A DNA stretch of 40,105 bases from Eubacterium sp. (GCA_031271685.1 JAISVH010000076.1:1-40105); one strand, 5' to 3'; counted from the first letter of the stretch, positions 1 to 6,560 are shown. A program made the numbers and translations. Notes: generated from the sequence alone by a model not told the origin.

Positions 1-63
1 CAAATAAAAATAAAAAGTCCGCAGGTTGCTATTACCAGTATGCCTCATAGGGCATTCAGCTAA
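1..63 (+). CDS. possible 3' end of an upstream gene (partial)
   Basis: Frame 1 is open from the window edge to a TAA at 61-63, encoding about 20 residues ending in RAFS. The next gene starts 35 bases later in the same direction. Twenty open codons can occur by chance and I recognise no family, so this may be plain intergenic sequence. Confidence 0.25.
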   Translation, partial: QIKIKSPQVAITSMPHRAFS

Positions 64-98
64 ACCAAATCTTAGAAAGGAAACGGTGTGATTTAGCT

Positions 99-473
99 AT
101 GAATATATCATACCAGATAAATATGACCGTAAAAGATATTGCAAATCTGCTTTCATGTAAAATTTTGTGCGGTGGTAAAAATTTAGATCAGGAGATACAC
201 ACCGCCTGCGGATCGGATCTAATGAGCGATGTGTTGGCTTTTGTAAAAAATCAGGCGGTTTTACTTACCGGACTTTTAAATCCGCAGGTGATAAGAACCG
301 CCGAGATGATGGATATTATCTGTATAGTCTTCGTGCGTGGAAAAACGCCAAGTGAAGAAGTCGTGTCTCTTGCCGGCGGCCGCGACATAGTCGTGCTTTC
401 AACAGATTTTTGTATGTTTGAGGCATGCGGGAAGCTGTATTCAAATGGGCTCAAGGGGGGAAATATGAAATGA
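99..473 (+). CDS. DRTGG-domain protein (first copy)
   Basis: A 124-residue stand-alone DRTGG domain. The family occurs alone or fused to phosphotransacetylase and CBS proteins; its biochemical role is unclear, and nucleotide binding or regulation is usually suggested. The recognisable core runs from TVKDIANLL through SDLMSDVL and a hydrophobic strand-rich middle to a C-terminal FEACGKLY helix. AGAAAGGA (about 74-81) is the likely ribosome binding site. The QINMT segment at residues 6-10 recurs in the second DRTGG protein at 2697 with different synonymous codons, which suggests these residues are translated and supports the upstream ATG. Its stop overlaps the next start as ATGA, so it is probably translationally coupled to the RsbW-like ATPase. 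Such proteins are typical neighbours of clostridial [FeFe]-hydrogenase genes. Confidence 0.85.
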   Translation: MNISYQINMTVKDIANLLSCKILCGGKNLDQEIHTACGSDLMSDVLAFVKNQAVLLTGLLNPQVIRTAEMMDIICIVFVRGKTPSEEVVSLAGGRDIVVLSTDFCMFEACGKLYSNGLKGGNMK

Positions 474-925
474 GCGCCTTATCGCTGAAATTTGATATCC
501 CGGGCGACGATTTTACAAGGGCGGGAGAAGCCAGCTCCGCTATTAAGAAAAAATTAAAACAGATGGGTTTATCGCCCAATGTTATTAGGAATATATCTAT
601 AGCCGCCTATGAGGGCGAAATCAACGCAGTGATCCATGGAGGAGCTAATTTAAAGAAAACTGATCATGTGCAGCCCACTTGCGGAATAATTACCGTTTTA
701 ATTGACGAAAAAGAGGTCACTGTTATAATTGAGGATTCAGGGAAGGGAATATACGACATAGAAAAAGCAATGCAAGAAGGCTTTACAACCGCCCCCGATG
801 AAATCCGCTCTCTTGGGTTTGGGGCAGGCATGGGCTTGCCCAATATGAAAAAATATTCCGATGAAATATACGTTCAGTCTGAAGTAGGGGTAGGTACAAA
901 AGTGACTATGAAGTTTTATTTATAA
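470..925 (+). CDS. RsbW/SpoIIAB-like GHKL ATPase (anti-sigma or protein kinase type)
   Basis: A 151-residue single-domain GHKL ATPase. The N-box is YEGEINAVIHGG (E48 and N52), the G1 box is DSGKG at 89-93, and the G2 glycine lid is GFGAGMG at 116-122. Length and motif layout match RsbW and SpoIIAB, which bind sigma factors or phosphorylate STAS partners. No sigma factor or STAS gene is visible here, so the partner is unknown. The ATG at 470 is preferred over an upstream in-frame ATG at 425 because a GGGGGG tract at 454-459 lies just before it and it forms an ATGA overlap with the DRTGG gene. The TAA stop (923-925) lies inside the first bases of the composite repeat that follows. Lying between DRTGG and a HydS-like protein, it is a plausible signalling output of the cluster. 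Confidence 0.88.
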   Translation: MSALSLKFDIPGDDFTRAGEASSAIKKKLKQMGLSPNVIRNISIAAYEGEINAVIHGGANLKKTDHVQPTCGIITVLIDEKEVTVIIEDSGKGIYDIEKAMQEGFTTAPDEIRSLGFGAGMGLPNMKKYSDEIYVQSEVGVGTKVTMKFYL

Positions 926-1389
926 CCGCGTTTATGTTCCACGCCTCTTAGGCGGCGGATTCCATGCTGACTATATTCCGTTTAATATTTATAAAATTTA
1001 AAGTTAAACAAGGACTGCGCTGTTTGCGAACAGCGCCCGCAACACGCACGTTGCGGAATCCCTTTTAATTAAAAAATACTAAGGCAATACCGTGCAACTC
1101 TGGCGTGCAAAGCACGCAGTCGGATTTTTAGTCAAACTAGGCAACTTTGCCGCGAATATCCGTTGATATTCAAGGCAAAATTAACGAATCTTGGCGAGAA
1201 ATACGCAAGTGATTTGTGCGTCAAGCCGTTAAGCGTGAGTAGTGCGGTGTTGCCTTAAGTATTTTTTAAGTTAAATGACTATACGTCAGCGGCGGGCGAT
1301 TTTCAATCCCCCACTATAGTTAATTTACTATAACGCTTGTTAAAACACTGGAGGCGGCTCCTCCGCAGATGTTTGAAAATAGTATTATA
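921..1389 (+). repeat. composite hairpin repeat R1 (modules A-B-D, with nested MITE)
   Basis: This repeat fills the whole gap between the RsbW-like gene and hydS. Module A (about 921-973) begins TATAACCGCG and holds a CCGCC/GGCGG hairpin. Module B (about 980-1080, resumed 1256-1275) is a run of palindromes. Module D (about 1278-1389) ends in a long hairpin with CGCAGATGTTTGAA as its right arm. A 174-bp MITE interrupts module B at 1082-1255. The left end overlaps the stop codon of the upstream gene, and the right end lies just before the hydS ribosome binding site. Related copies lie at 4316, 6239, 13884, 15501, 29866 and 30500. No gene is seen here. Confidence 0.85.
1082..1255. mobile_element. 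MITE-like element, copy 1, flanked by TA
   Basis: A 174-bp non-coding element with imperfect terminal inverted repeats: left end AGGCAATACCG, right end CGGTGTTGCCT, which match as inverted repeats except for one base over 11. TA lies on both sides (1080-1081 and 1256-1257). A second copy lies at 22599-22771. Removing the element and one TA restores the palindrome that is uninterrupted in the sister repeat at 15584-15626. TA duplication suggests mobilisation by an IS630/Tc1-mariner type transposase (inference); none is encoded here. Confidence 0.85.
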
Positions 1390-1402
1390 AGAGAGGTGGG
1401 TT

Positions 1403-2716
1403 ATGGACAAATTTTTTCATTCAGTATATCTTGATCCTGAGCTTTGCAAGGGATGTATAAATTGTTTGAAGCGCTGTCCTACTGAGGCGATACGGGTTCG
1501 TAAGGGTAAAGCAAGCATAACAAAAGAATATTGCATAGACTGTGGAGAATGCGTAAGGATTTGCCCCCACCATGCCAAAAAATCAGCCACAGACCCTTTA
1601 GAGATAATTAAAAATTATAAATATAAGGTGGCGCTTCCTCCTCCTTCGCTTTATGCGCAGTTTAACAATCTAGAAGACAAGTCGCTAGTATTAAACGCGT
1701 TAATCGCCCTTGGGTTTGACGATGTTTTCGAGGTGGCCGCCGCCGCCGAAATAGTCTCTGAAATGACAAGAAACCTTATAAGCAAAAATAAGTCGGGACT
1801 TCCCATAATTTCATCCGCTTGTCCGGCGGTAGTAAGATTGATTCGCGTGAGATTTCCGAACCTTATTGATTTTATCTCCCCGCTTGCATCACCCATGGAG
1901 ATAGCCGCCGAACTGGCGGCGAAAAACGCCATAAAAAAAACCGGGTTGGATAGGACGGAAATAGGAATAGTTTTTATCACACCGTGCCCGGCAAAATATT
2001 CCGATATCTACAGCCCGCTGAGAAAAGAAAAATCCGGAGTTGACTGTGCTGTCGCCATGAGCGAAATATACCCTAAACTTGTACACTATATGAAAAAATT
2101 ATTTAACGATGAGATGTTTTTAAGGCAATATCGTGAAGATATAAGTGTGGCCGGAAAAATAGGCATAAGCTGGGGGCGCCGCGGCGGTGAAGCCAGCGGT
2201 TTGCTGATCGACAATTTTTTAGCCGCGGATGGAATTGAAAACGTTATAAAGGTGTTAGAGGATCTAGAGGACGACAAGCTTAAAAATTTACCTTTTATTG
2301 AGCTTAATTCTTGCAATGGTGGATGCGTCGGCGGCGTACTCACCGTGGAAAATCCTTATATCGCAAAAGTTAAGCTTAACGCTATTAGAAAATATCTTCC
2401 GGTTTCAGGGTCTCACCTAAAAAACCTTAAAGAACCTGAATGCGCTTTCAGCAAAGGAAAGATAAAGTTTTTGCCTGTGTATAATCTTGGAGATACCGTT
2501 GCAGAGTCAATACAAATCATGCAAAAGGCAGATATACTTATGGAAATTCTGCCAGGCCTTGACTGCGGATGCTGCGGTGCGCCAACCTGCCGTGCACATG
2601 CCGAAGACGTGGCGCGCGGCATTGCTAGTGAAAGCGACTGCATACACATCCTTAGAAAATATATAGGAAATTTCACTGATAAGCTTAAAAATATAAATGA
2701 TGATTGGACAAATTAA
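1403..2716 (+). CDS. HydS-like [FeFe]-hydrogenase homologue (putative sensory type)
   Basis: A 437-residue protein. The N-terminus carries two [4Fe-4S] ferredoxin motifs (C15, C18, C21, C25 and C44, C47, C50, C54). The H-cluster domain retains the four expected cluster cysteines in SSACPAV (C140), TPCPAK (C195) and NSCNGGC (C304, C308), with K198 after the second motif. The residue before C140 is Ala; catalytic hydrogenases have CC there, the first Cys being the proton-relay residue. This Ala is reported for putative sensory HydS-type enzymes. A C-terminal RnfB-like Fe-S domain follows (C388, C391, C396, C413). No PAS domain is seen. It is therefore more likely a sensor or low-activity enzyme than a bulk H2 producer (inference). 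AGAGGTGGG precedes the ATG. Its 3' end overlaps the second DRTGG gene. Confidence 0.88.
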   Translation: MDKFFHSVYLDPELCKGCINCLKRCPTEAIRVRKGKASITKEYCIDCGECVRICPHHAKKSATDPLEIIKNYKYKVALPPPSLYAQFNNLEDKSLVLNALIALGFDDVFEVAAAAEIVSEMTRNLISKNKSGLPIISSACPAVVRLIRVRFPNLIDFISPLASPMEIAAELAAKNAIKKTGLDRTEIGIVFITPCPAKYSDIYSPLRKEKSGVDCAVAMSEIYPKLVHYMKKLFNDEMFLRQYREDISVAGKIGISWGRRGGEASGLLIDNFLAADGIENVIKVLEDLEDDKLKNLPFIELNSCNGGCVGGVLTVENPYIAKVKLNAIRKYLPVSGSHLKNLKEPECAFSKGKIKFLPVYNLGDTVAESIQIMQKADILMEILPGLDCGCCGAPTCRAHAEDVARGIASESDCIHILRKYIGNFTDKLKNINDDWTN

Positions 2717-3059
2717 CATGACGATAAAACAATTGATCGAAAAAGTTCCCAAGTTTGAAGCAATATGCAAAGCCGACTTTTCGCGCGAAATAAAATCGGT
2801 TTATTGCTGCGACCTGCTAAGTATAGTAATGGGGCGCGCCCCGGCGGATTGCGCTTGGGTAACCGTTATGGGCAATTTAAATTCTGTCGCGGTTGCCGTC
2901 CTTGCGGATATATCTCTCATTGTTATCGCGGAAAATTCATCTATTGACGAAAGCGCGCTCGCTAAGGCGCAAATAAAAGAGATAAACATGATAAAAACTT
3001 GTCTTCCAATATTCGACGCGGCAAAACTGATAGATGAGGGGCTGTCCGCAAATGATTGA
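2697..3059 (+). CDS. DRTGG-domain protein (second copy)
   Basis: A 120-residue stand-alone DRTGG-type domain, paralogous to the protein at 99-473: both share QINMT followed by a helix, a CDLLS or SDLMS segment, and a C-terminal helix near the end. The identity is low and the function unknown. It starts within the 3' end of the HydS-like gene (20-base overlap) and its stop overlaps the PHP gene, so it is very probably co-translated with both. An alternative ATG at 2718 would remove seven residues, but the QINMT match to the first DRTGG protein at the protein level favours 2697. No strong ribosome binding site precedes either start. Confidence 0.8.
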   Translation: MMIGQINMTIKQLIEKVPKFEAICKADFSREIKSVYCCDLLSIVMGRAPADCAWVTVMGNLNSVAVAVLADISLIVIAENSSIDESALAKAQIKEINMIKTCLPIFDAAKLIDEGLSAND

Positions 3060-3789
3060 GGTAAGCTATGATTTGCATATACACTCATGCCTATCGCCTT
3101 GCGGCGCCGATGAGTCCACCCCTTCAAACATAGCAGGGCTAGCTTCTTTATTGGGCCTTGATGTTATAGCTCTTACCGACCACAACACCGCTAAAAATTG
3201 CCCGGCTCTATTTGACGCAATAAAATCCTTAGGGGCTGATGTGCTTCCCATTGCGGGTATGGAACTGACCACCGAAGAAGAAATACATGTCATTTGTCTT
3301 TTCCCGACACTGGAAAAAGCGATGGAGTTTGACGAACATGTTTTTAAGAGATTGTTGCCAATAAAAAACAATCCGGATATATATGGCTCACAGTATGTTA
3401 TGGACGGAGAAGACAATATCATCGAAACTGTGGAAAAAAGCCTGATTAACGCCACAAATATAGGGATTTATGAGTTAAAAAATTTGATATATCCACTGAG
3501 AGGTATATTTATTCCCGCTCATATTGAACGCGCGGCTTTCAGCCTTATTTCAACGCTTGGCGCCGTGCCGGGCGACTGCGGGTTTGATACGTTGGAGATC
3601 CGCTCAACGATTGCGGTGAACAATTTAAAGTCAACTTATCCACATGTTAATAATTGTTATATTGTTCATAACAGTGACGCTCACAGGCTGGAAGATATTT
3701 CACTGCCAAAAAATAGATTATCGGTAAAAGAAAAAACAGTGTCTTGCGTATTGGAGACACTGTCTGATAATTATAAACGGTTCCTTTAA
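3052..3789 (+). CDS. PHP-domain metal-dependent phosphoesterase
   Basis: A 245-residue PHP-superfamily protein. Metal-binding motifs are visible in order: DLHIHS (D7, H9, H11), TDHN (D43, H44), GMEL (E71), EIHV (H79), a later PAHIERA, and HNSDAHR near the end. The family includes phosphoesterases acting on small phosphates and nucleotides (for example histidinol-phosphate phosphatase and TrpH-like enzymes); the substrate cannot be told here. The ATG at 3052 is preferred over 3034 because GAGGGG lies upstream at the right distance, it overlaps the DRTGG stop, and the conserved domain begins at residue 5. PHP genes accompany HydS and DRTGG genes in many clostridial hydrogenase clusters. A terminator for the opposite strand lies inside the last codons of this gene. 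Confidence 0.88.
   Translation: MIEVSYDLHIHSCLSPCGADESTPSNIAGLASLLGLDVIALTDHNTAKNCPALFDAIKSLGADVLPIAGMELTTEEEIHVICLFPTLEKAMEFDEHVFKRLLPIKNNPDIYGSQYVMDGEDNIIETVEKSLINATNIGIYELKNLIYPLRGIFIPAHIERAAFSLISTLGAVPGDCGFDTLEIRSTIAVNNLKSTYPHVNNCYIVHNSDAHRLEDISLPKNRLSVKEKTVSCVLETLSDNYKRFL
3736..3763 (-). terminator. Rho-independent terminator embedded in the 3' end of the PHP gene
   Basis: A perfect 9-bp stem (3736-3744 with 3755-3763) has a 10-base loop. On the minus strand it is followed by TTTTTTCTTTT. It lies about 30 bases downstream of the small minus-strand gene ending at 3794, so it probably ends that transcript while being read as codons of the convergent PHP gene. Confidence 0.75.
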
Positions 3790-3793
3790 AATT

Positions 3794-3991
3794 TTATTTA
3801 TCGTCTGTTTTTTTCTTTGTAATTCCCATGCCAACAAGATCTTGATAGTTTTCAAATTCGTCGTCGCTTTGTGGCGGAGCGCTTAACAAGCCGGTGCACT
3901 CCGAGGCTAATGCGGCGGATGATATTTCGGAAAAAATCCTCTCTTTGGGCAAATTATCATCCGGCTTATTCTTCTTTGGTTTATATCTCAT
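3794..3991 (-). CDS. small hypothetical protein, 65 residues
   Basis: I do not recognise a named family. The product is basic at the N-terminus (MRYKPKKNKP), with a central ISSAALASECTGL segment and an acidic DDEFENYQDL stretch before a lysine-rich end. There is no signal peptide or membrane segment. Reality is supported by AAGGGA about seven bases before the ATG, a convincing terminator just downstream (3736-3763) on the same strand, and a composition unlike a random reading frame. It converges on the PHP gene with only four bases between stop codons. A 30-codon reading frame overlaps its start as ATGA (3988-4080) and may be a partner. Confidence 0.62.
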   Translation of the reverse strand: MRYKPKKNKPDDNLPKERIFSEISSAALASECTGLLSAPPQSDDEFENYQDLVGMGITKKKTDDK

Positions 3992-4080
3992 ATTTTTATC
4001 CCTTGTAATTTTTCAAAACGTTCAAACATCTGCGTTAGATCCCCTTTAAGTGTTTGAACAAGCAGCAAATTAACTTCCAT
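3988..4080 (-). CDS. possible 30-residue ORF upstream of the small gene
   Basis: This reading frame encodes an amphipathic peptide starting MEVNLLLVQTLKGD. Its TGA overlaps the next ATG (ATGA), which suggests translational coupling. No good ribosome binding site precedes the ATG at 4080. The frame stays open upstream to about 4118, near the edge of the MITE-like element at 4131, so a longer gene may have been cut. About half of it coincides with a D-like repeat (4021-4062), so it could also be an accidental frame through a repeat. Confidence 0.35.
   Translation of the reverse strand: MEVNLLLVQTLKGDLTQMFERFEKLQGIKI
4021..4062 (-). repeat. diverged copy of the D-module hairpin
   Basis: About 34 of 42 positions match my hand-drawn consensus of the D-module end hairpin, including an exact CGCAGATGTTTGAA on the minus strand. 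The outer arms TTCAAACA and TGTTTGAA pair perfectly, but the inner GC-rich stem is lost. It lies inside the possible 30-codon ORF. Confidence 0.65.
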
Positions 4081-4130
4081 ACTTACGCAACTTGCTATAA
4101 TATTATCACCATATATTTTTTATTTATACT

Positions 4131-4302
4131 TATAGCTGATCAGTATAAAAACGCTAAATGCTTTTTTAAGACGTGGCATGCGTCTCGTGCCGCCGAAGGC
4201 GGCTTTATCTTGCTGCATAATCAGCTGCGCACCTTAAGTTTGCCAACGGGCTTTGTCCGCTGTTTTAAAAAACCTTTAGGCTTTTTAAATTGACTGACTA
4301 TA
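4131..4302. mobile_element. second MITE-like element (type E), copy 1
   Basis: A 172-bp non-coding element with TATA-ended, imperfect terminal inverted repeats of roughly 28 bases (left end TATAGCTGATCAGT, right end ACTGACTATA). The interior has hairpins around GCCGCCGAAGGCGGC and AACGGGCTTTGTCCGC. A similar copy in the same orientation lies at 17708-17880. An apparent plus-strand reading frame across it is only the repeat. Confidence 0.8.
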
Positions 4303-4315
4303 TCTCAAATAAAAG

Positions 4316-4428
4316 TATAACCGCGTTTATGTCCCCCGCCTCTTAGGCGGCGGGTTCCATGTTGACTATATAGTTATTAACTATAGCTTGTTAAAACACT
4401 GTAAGCGGCCCCGCCGCAGATGTTTGAA
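4316..4428 (+). repeat. composite hairpin repeat R2 (modules A-D, short form)
   Basis: Begins TATAACCGCG like R1, with the CCCGCC/GGCGGG hairpin. A small TATAG...CTATAG palindrome follows in place of module B, then the D-module end hairpin. With the elements at 4021 and 4131 and the terminator at 4442 it accounts for the gene-poor stretch 3992-4488. Confidence 0.85.
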
Positions 4429-4441
4429 ATTGAGGTTAGAA

Positions 4442-4480
4442 AATGCTAACGGACTGTTAATCGAACAGCCCGTTAGCATT
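4442..4480 (-). terminator. strong hairpin terminator of the Big2 gene
   Basis: A 17-bp stem (4442-4458 with 4464-4480), one mismatch, loop AATCG, starts eight bases beyond the stop codon of the Big2 protein gene. On the minus strand only a short TTTT run follows; on the plus strand it is followed by AATTTTATTT. Confidence 0.8.
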
Positions 4481-4488
4481 AATTTTAT

Positions 4489-6201
4489 TTAAGTTACCGT
4501 GACTTTTATATTTGTGCTTACACCTTTATTTGACTTTATGCTTATTGTAGCCGTGCCCTTTTTAACGCCGGTTACCGTACCGCTGTTGCTCACCCTGGCA
4601 ACAGAAGAATTAGAAGTTGAATAAGTAAGCTTGCTGGTAGAAGGTCCTTTGCTTGTCTTTATAGAATAAGATGAACCCGCCTTTAACGATTTAGCAGCGC
4701 CGTTTGTTACGCTGACAAAAGGTTTTCTAGCCGTCAGTTTTGCGGTTGAGGAAATACCTCCCGAAGTAACGGCGGTAATCTGAACGGAACCGGTTCCTAC
4801 AACAGTTACAACTCCAGTTTTTGAAACCTTGGCTATATTAGGGTTGCTTGACGACCAGTTGATCGTATCAGTATTGATTGAAGGAGATTTTGAACTCTTT
4901 AAGGTGTATGCGCTTCCGGTATAAATAGTACCGCTAGTATTGTTAAGATAAAAGCTTGTCACCGGGTTGCTTGAGTTTTTGACCGTAACAGTGCAGTTGA
5001 CCTTTTCTCCTTTGGAGTTGGTAATCGCGATGGTCGCTGTCCCCGGATTTACCGCCTGAATACGACCGCTTGTAAACACACGGCAGATATTTCTGCTAGT
5101 TGTGGTGCGTTTAAGACCGGATGTATCTATATCGGTAGTAAGATAGGCGCTAGCCCCGGGATTTAAGGTGATCTCCGAATAGTTAATATACGAAGTGTTT
5201 ACTTCGGGATCAGGTTCTTCATCATAAACTCCTGAAGCGTTTGGAGTCGAAACCGTAGTGGATGGCGTGGATGCGGTCGTTGACCCGGCACTATCATTAA
5301 AAGTCAGCTGCAGCCGCCTAAAGCCATTATCAATGGTGGTTCCGGTCACCCTAAAGTTTTCAAAAATAATATCGCTGCCATATCTTTGTGAGTTTACGGA
5401 ATCATAAAAATATGATGAGGGAATGTTTTCAAAAACCACCTTACGGTCTCCCCTGTTGGCTATAGCTTGCATATTCATCGTATTTATATCGGTTCTAAAA
5501 GAAAATACCGTTGTGCTGCTTACATAATTTTCAAAATCAACCGTCAGTCTGAAATCACTGCCATTTTTAATCTTTGATTTTTGGGCCTGAGTAAACCCAA
5601 AACCATTTCCGCCCTCTAAATAATCTTTAACTGTAATTGTTGAACCGGAATATAATACGGCTTCGTTATCCACTTCAACAACTCTTACGCTGTATATTTG
5701 AAGAGTTTCGGTTCTGGTGTTTGCAAGGCTAGCGGCATAGACAGTCATGGTAATTTGCTGCGGAAATGCGTAATGCCCCATAGGAATATGCAAATCATAC
5801 TCCGGATGATCCTGACCGTCGCCTATTACCATTTTTCCCGTCCAAATAAACCTGTTTGTGGGACCCGGCGTAAATCTGTTTTCTCCGCCGAAAATATCGC
5901 ATCTGACATAACTTGAAGTCAATTCGTTACCTTGAAAAGTCGACTCAACTATCTTTCCGTAATGACGCTCTTCATAATCATCTTCCACACTAAAAGTTTG
6001 ACCTTCATATGCAGAAACCGTAATAGAATCACCTTGTGCAAAATTAATAAACGCTGTCGCATCGGCCATTATCTCAATCGCATAGCTTACGTCGCCGCCG
6101 TTAGAAAAAGTTAATATTTCCGCAGCCAATGACGGCAAAACTAACGATGACAGGGCTATTATAGCCGAAAGAGCAACGCTTGTTATTTTTTTAAATTTCA
6201 T
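4489..6201 (-). CDS. secreted Big2-domain (bacterial Ig-like) protein
   Basis: A 570-residue exported protein. Residues 1-27 form a signal peptide (KFKK, hydrophobic core, cleavage near SLA-AE). Residues about 28-300 are a beta-rich region I do not recognise. A Thr/Ser-rich linker (about 301-325) leads to three Big2-like repeats (about 340-410, 415-495 and 498-570), recognisable by patterns such as SSNPNIAKVSKTGVVTVVGTG and repeats of the form TATIxI. Big2 domains occur in surface adhesins and cell-wall proteins; the binding target is unknown. There is no LPXTG motif or C-terminal membrane anchor, so it may be released or held non-covalently. GGAGGG precedes the ATG. It is monocistronic, with a promoter at 6555-6583, a terminator at 4442-4480, and a leader of about 350 bases made mostly of repeat R3. 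Confidence 0.88.
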   Translation of the reverse strand: MKFKKITSVALSAIIALSSLVLPSLAAEILTFSNGGDVSYAIEIMADATAFINFAQGDSITVSAYEGQTFSVEDDYEERHYGKIVESTFQGNELTSSYVRCDIFGGENRFTPGPTNRFIWTGKMVIGDGQDHPEYDLHIPMGHYAFPQQITMTVYAASLANTRTETLQIYSVRVVEVDNEAVLYSGSTITVKDYLEGGNGFGFTQAQKSKIKNGSDFRLTVDFENYVSSTTVFSFRTDINTMNMQAIANRGDRKVVFENIPSSYFYDSVNSQRYGSDIIFENFRVTGTTIDNGFRRLQLTFNDSAGSTTASTPSTTVSTPNASGVYDEEPDPEVNTSYINYSEITLNPGASAYLTTDIDTSGLKRTTTSRNICRVFTSGRIQAVNPGTATIAITNSKGEKVNCTVTVKNSSNPVTSFYLNNTSGTIYTGSAYTLKSSKSPSINTDTINWSSSNPNIAKVSKTGVVTVVGTGSVQITAVTSGGISSTAKLTARKPFVSVTNGAAKSLKAGSSYSIKTSKGPSTSKLTYSTSNSSVARVSNSGTVTGVKKGTATISIKSNKGVSTNIKVTVT

Positions 6202-6238
6202 TTATTATCCCTCCATAAAATTTAATTAATTATAATTT

Positions 6239-6560
6239 TATAACCGCATTCGTGTCCCCGCCCCTTAGGCGGCGGGTTATAATCGTTTAACTTTAAATTT
6301 GATAAGTTTAAAGTTAAAAGAGGATTGCACTGTTTGAGGACAGCGCCCGCGACTCGCACGCTGCGGAACCCCTTTAACTTAAAAAATATCAAAAAATAAT
6401 AGCGTGAAAGCTGCAGTTAATCTTCACAAACGGATTTACTGCAAAATATCATGCGTTTTTGCAGAAATTATTTTTGTTTGTTTTCAAGTTAATTTAATAT
6501 AACGCTTGTTAGAACATTTGACGCGACTCCGCCGCAGATGTTTTAACAAATAATATTATA
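6239..6560 (+). repeat. composite hairpin repeat R3 (A-B-D with a different insert)
   Basis: Begins TATAACCGC with a CCCGCC/GGCGGG hairpin, then a module B like R1 (paired TTTAACTTTAAA arms, an inverted pair around ACTGTTTGAGGACAGC, and a GCACGCTGCGG segment), and ends with a D-module hairpin at about 6500-6545. The palindrome split by the MITE in R1 carries a different 85-base insert here (6391-6475). The repeat occupies most of the gap 6202-6634 and would be the 5' leader of the Big2 mRNA. Its right edge supplies the -10 box of the Big2 promoter. Confidence 0.82.
6391..6475. mobile_element. 85-base insert at the palindrome apex of R3
   Basis: The segment is bounded by AAAAAATAAT and ATTATTTTT, an inverted pair, and contains an internal hairpin (TGCAGTTAATC with GGATTTACTGCA). 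The position corresponds to the centre of the module B palindrome. It has no second copy in the window, so its mobility is inferred only from its absence in sister repeats. Confidence 0.45.

Noticed and set aside
921-1389. CRISPR array as explanation of the repeats
   Set aside because: The repeats are dispersed over the window, inverted relative to each other, of different lengths, and lack regular spacers or cas genes.
4054-4293. 79-codon plus-strand reading frame
   Set aside because: It runs through the diverged D repeat and the MITE-like element at 4131-4302; the sister element at 17708 does not preserve the frame, and there is no ribosome binding site.
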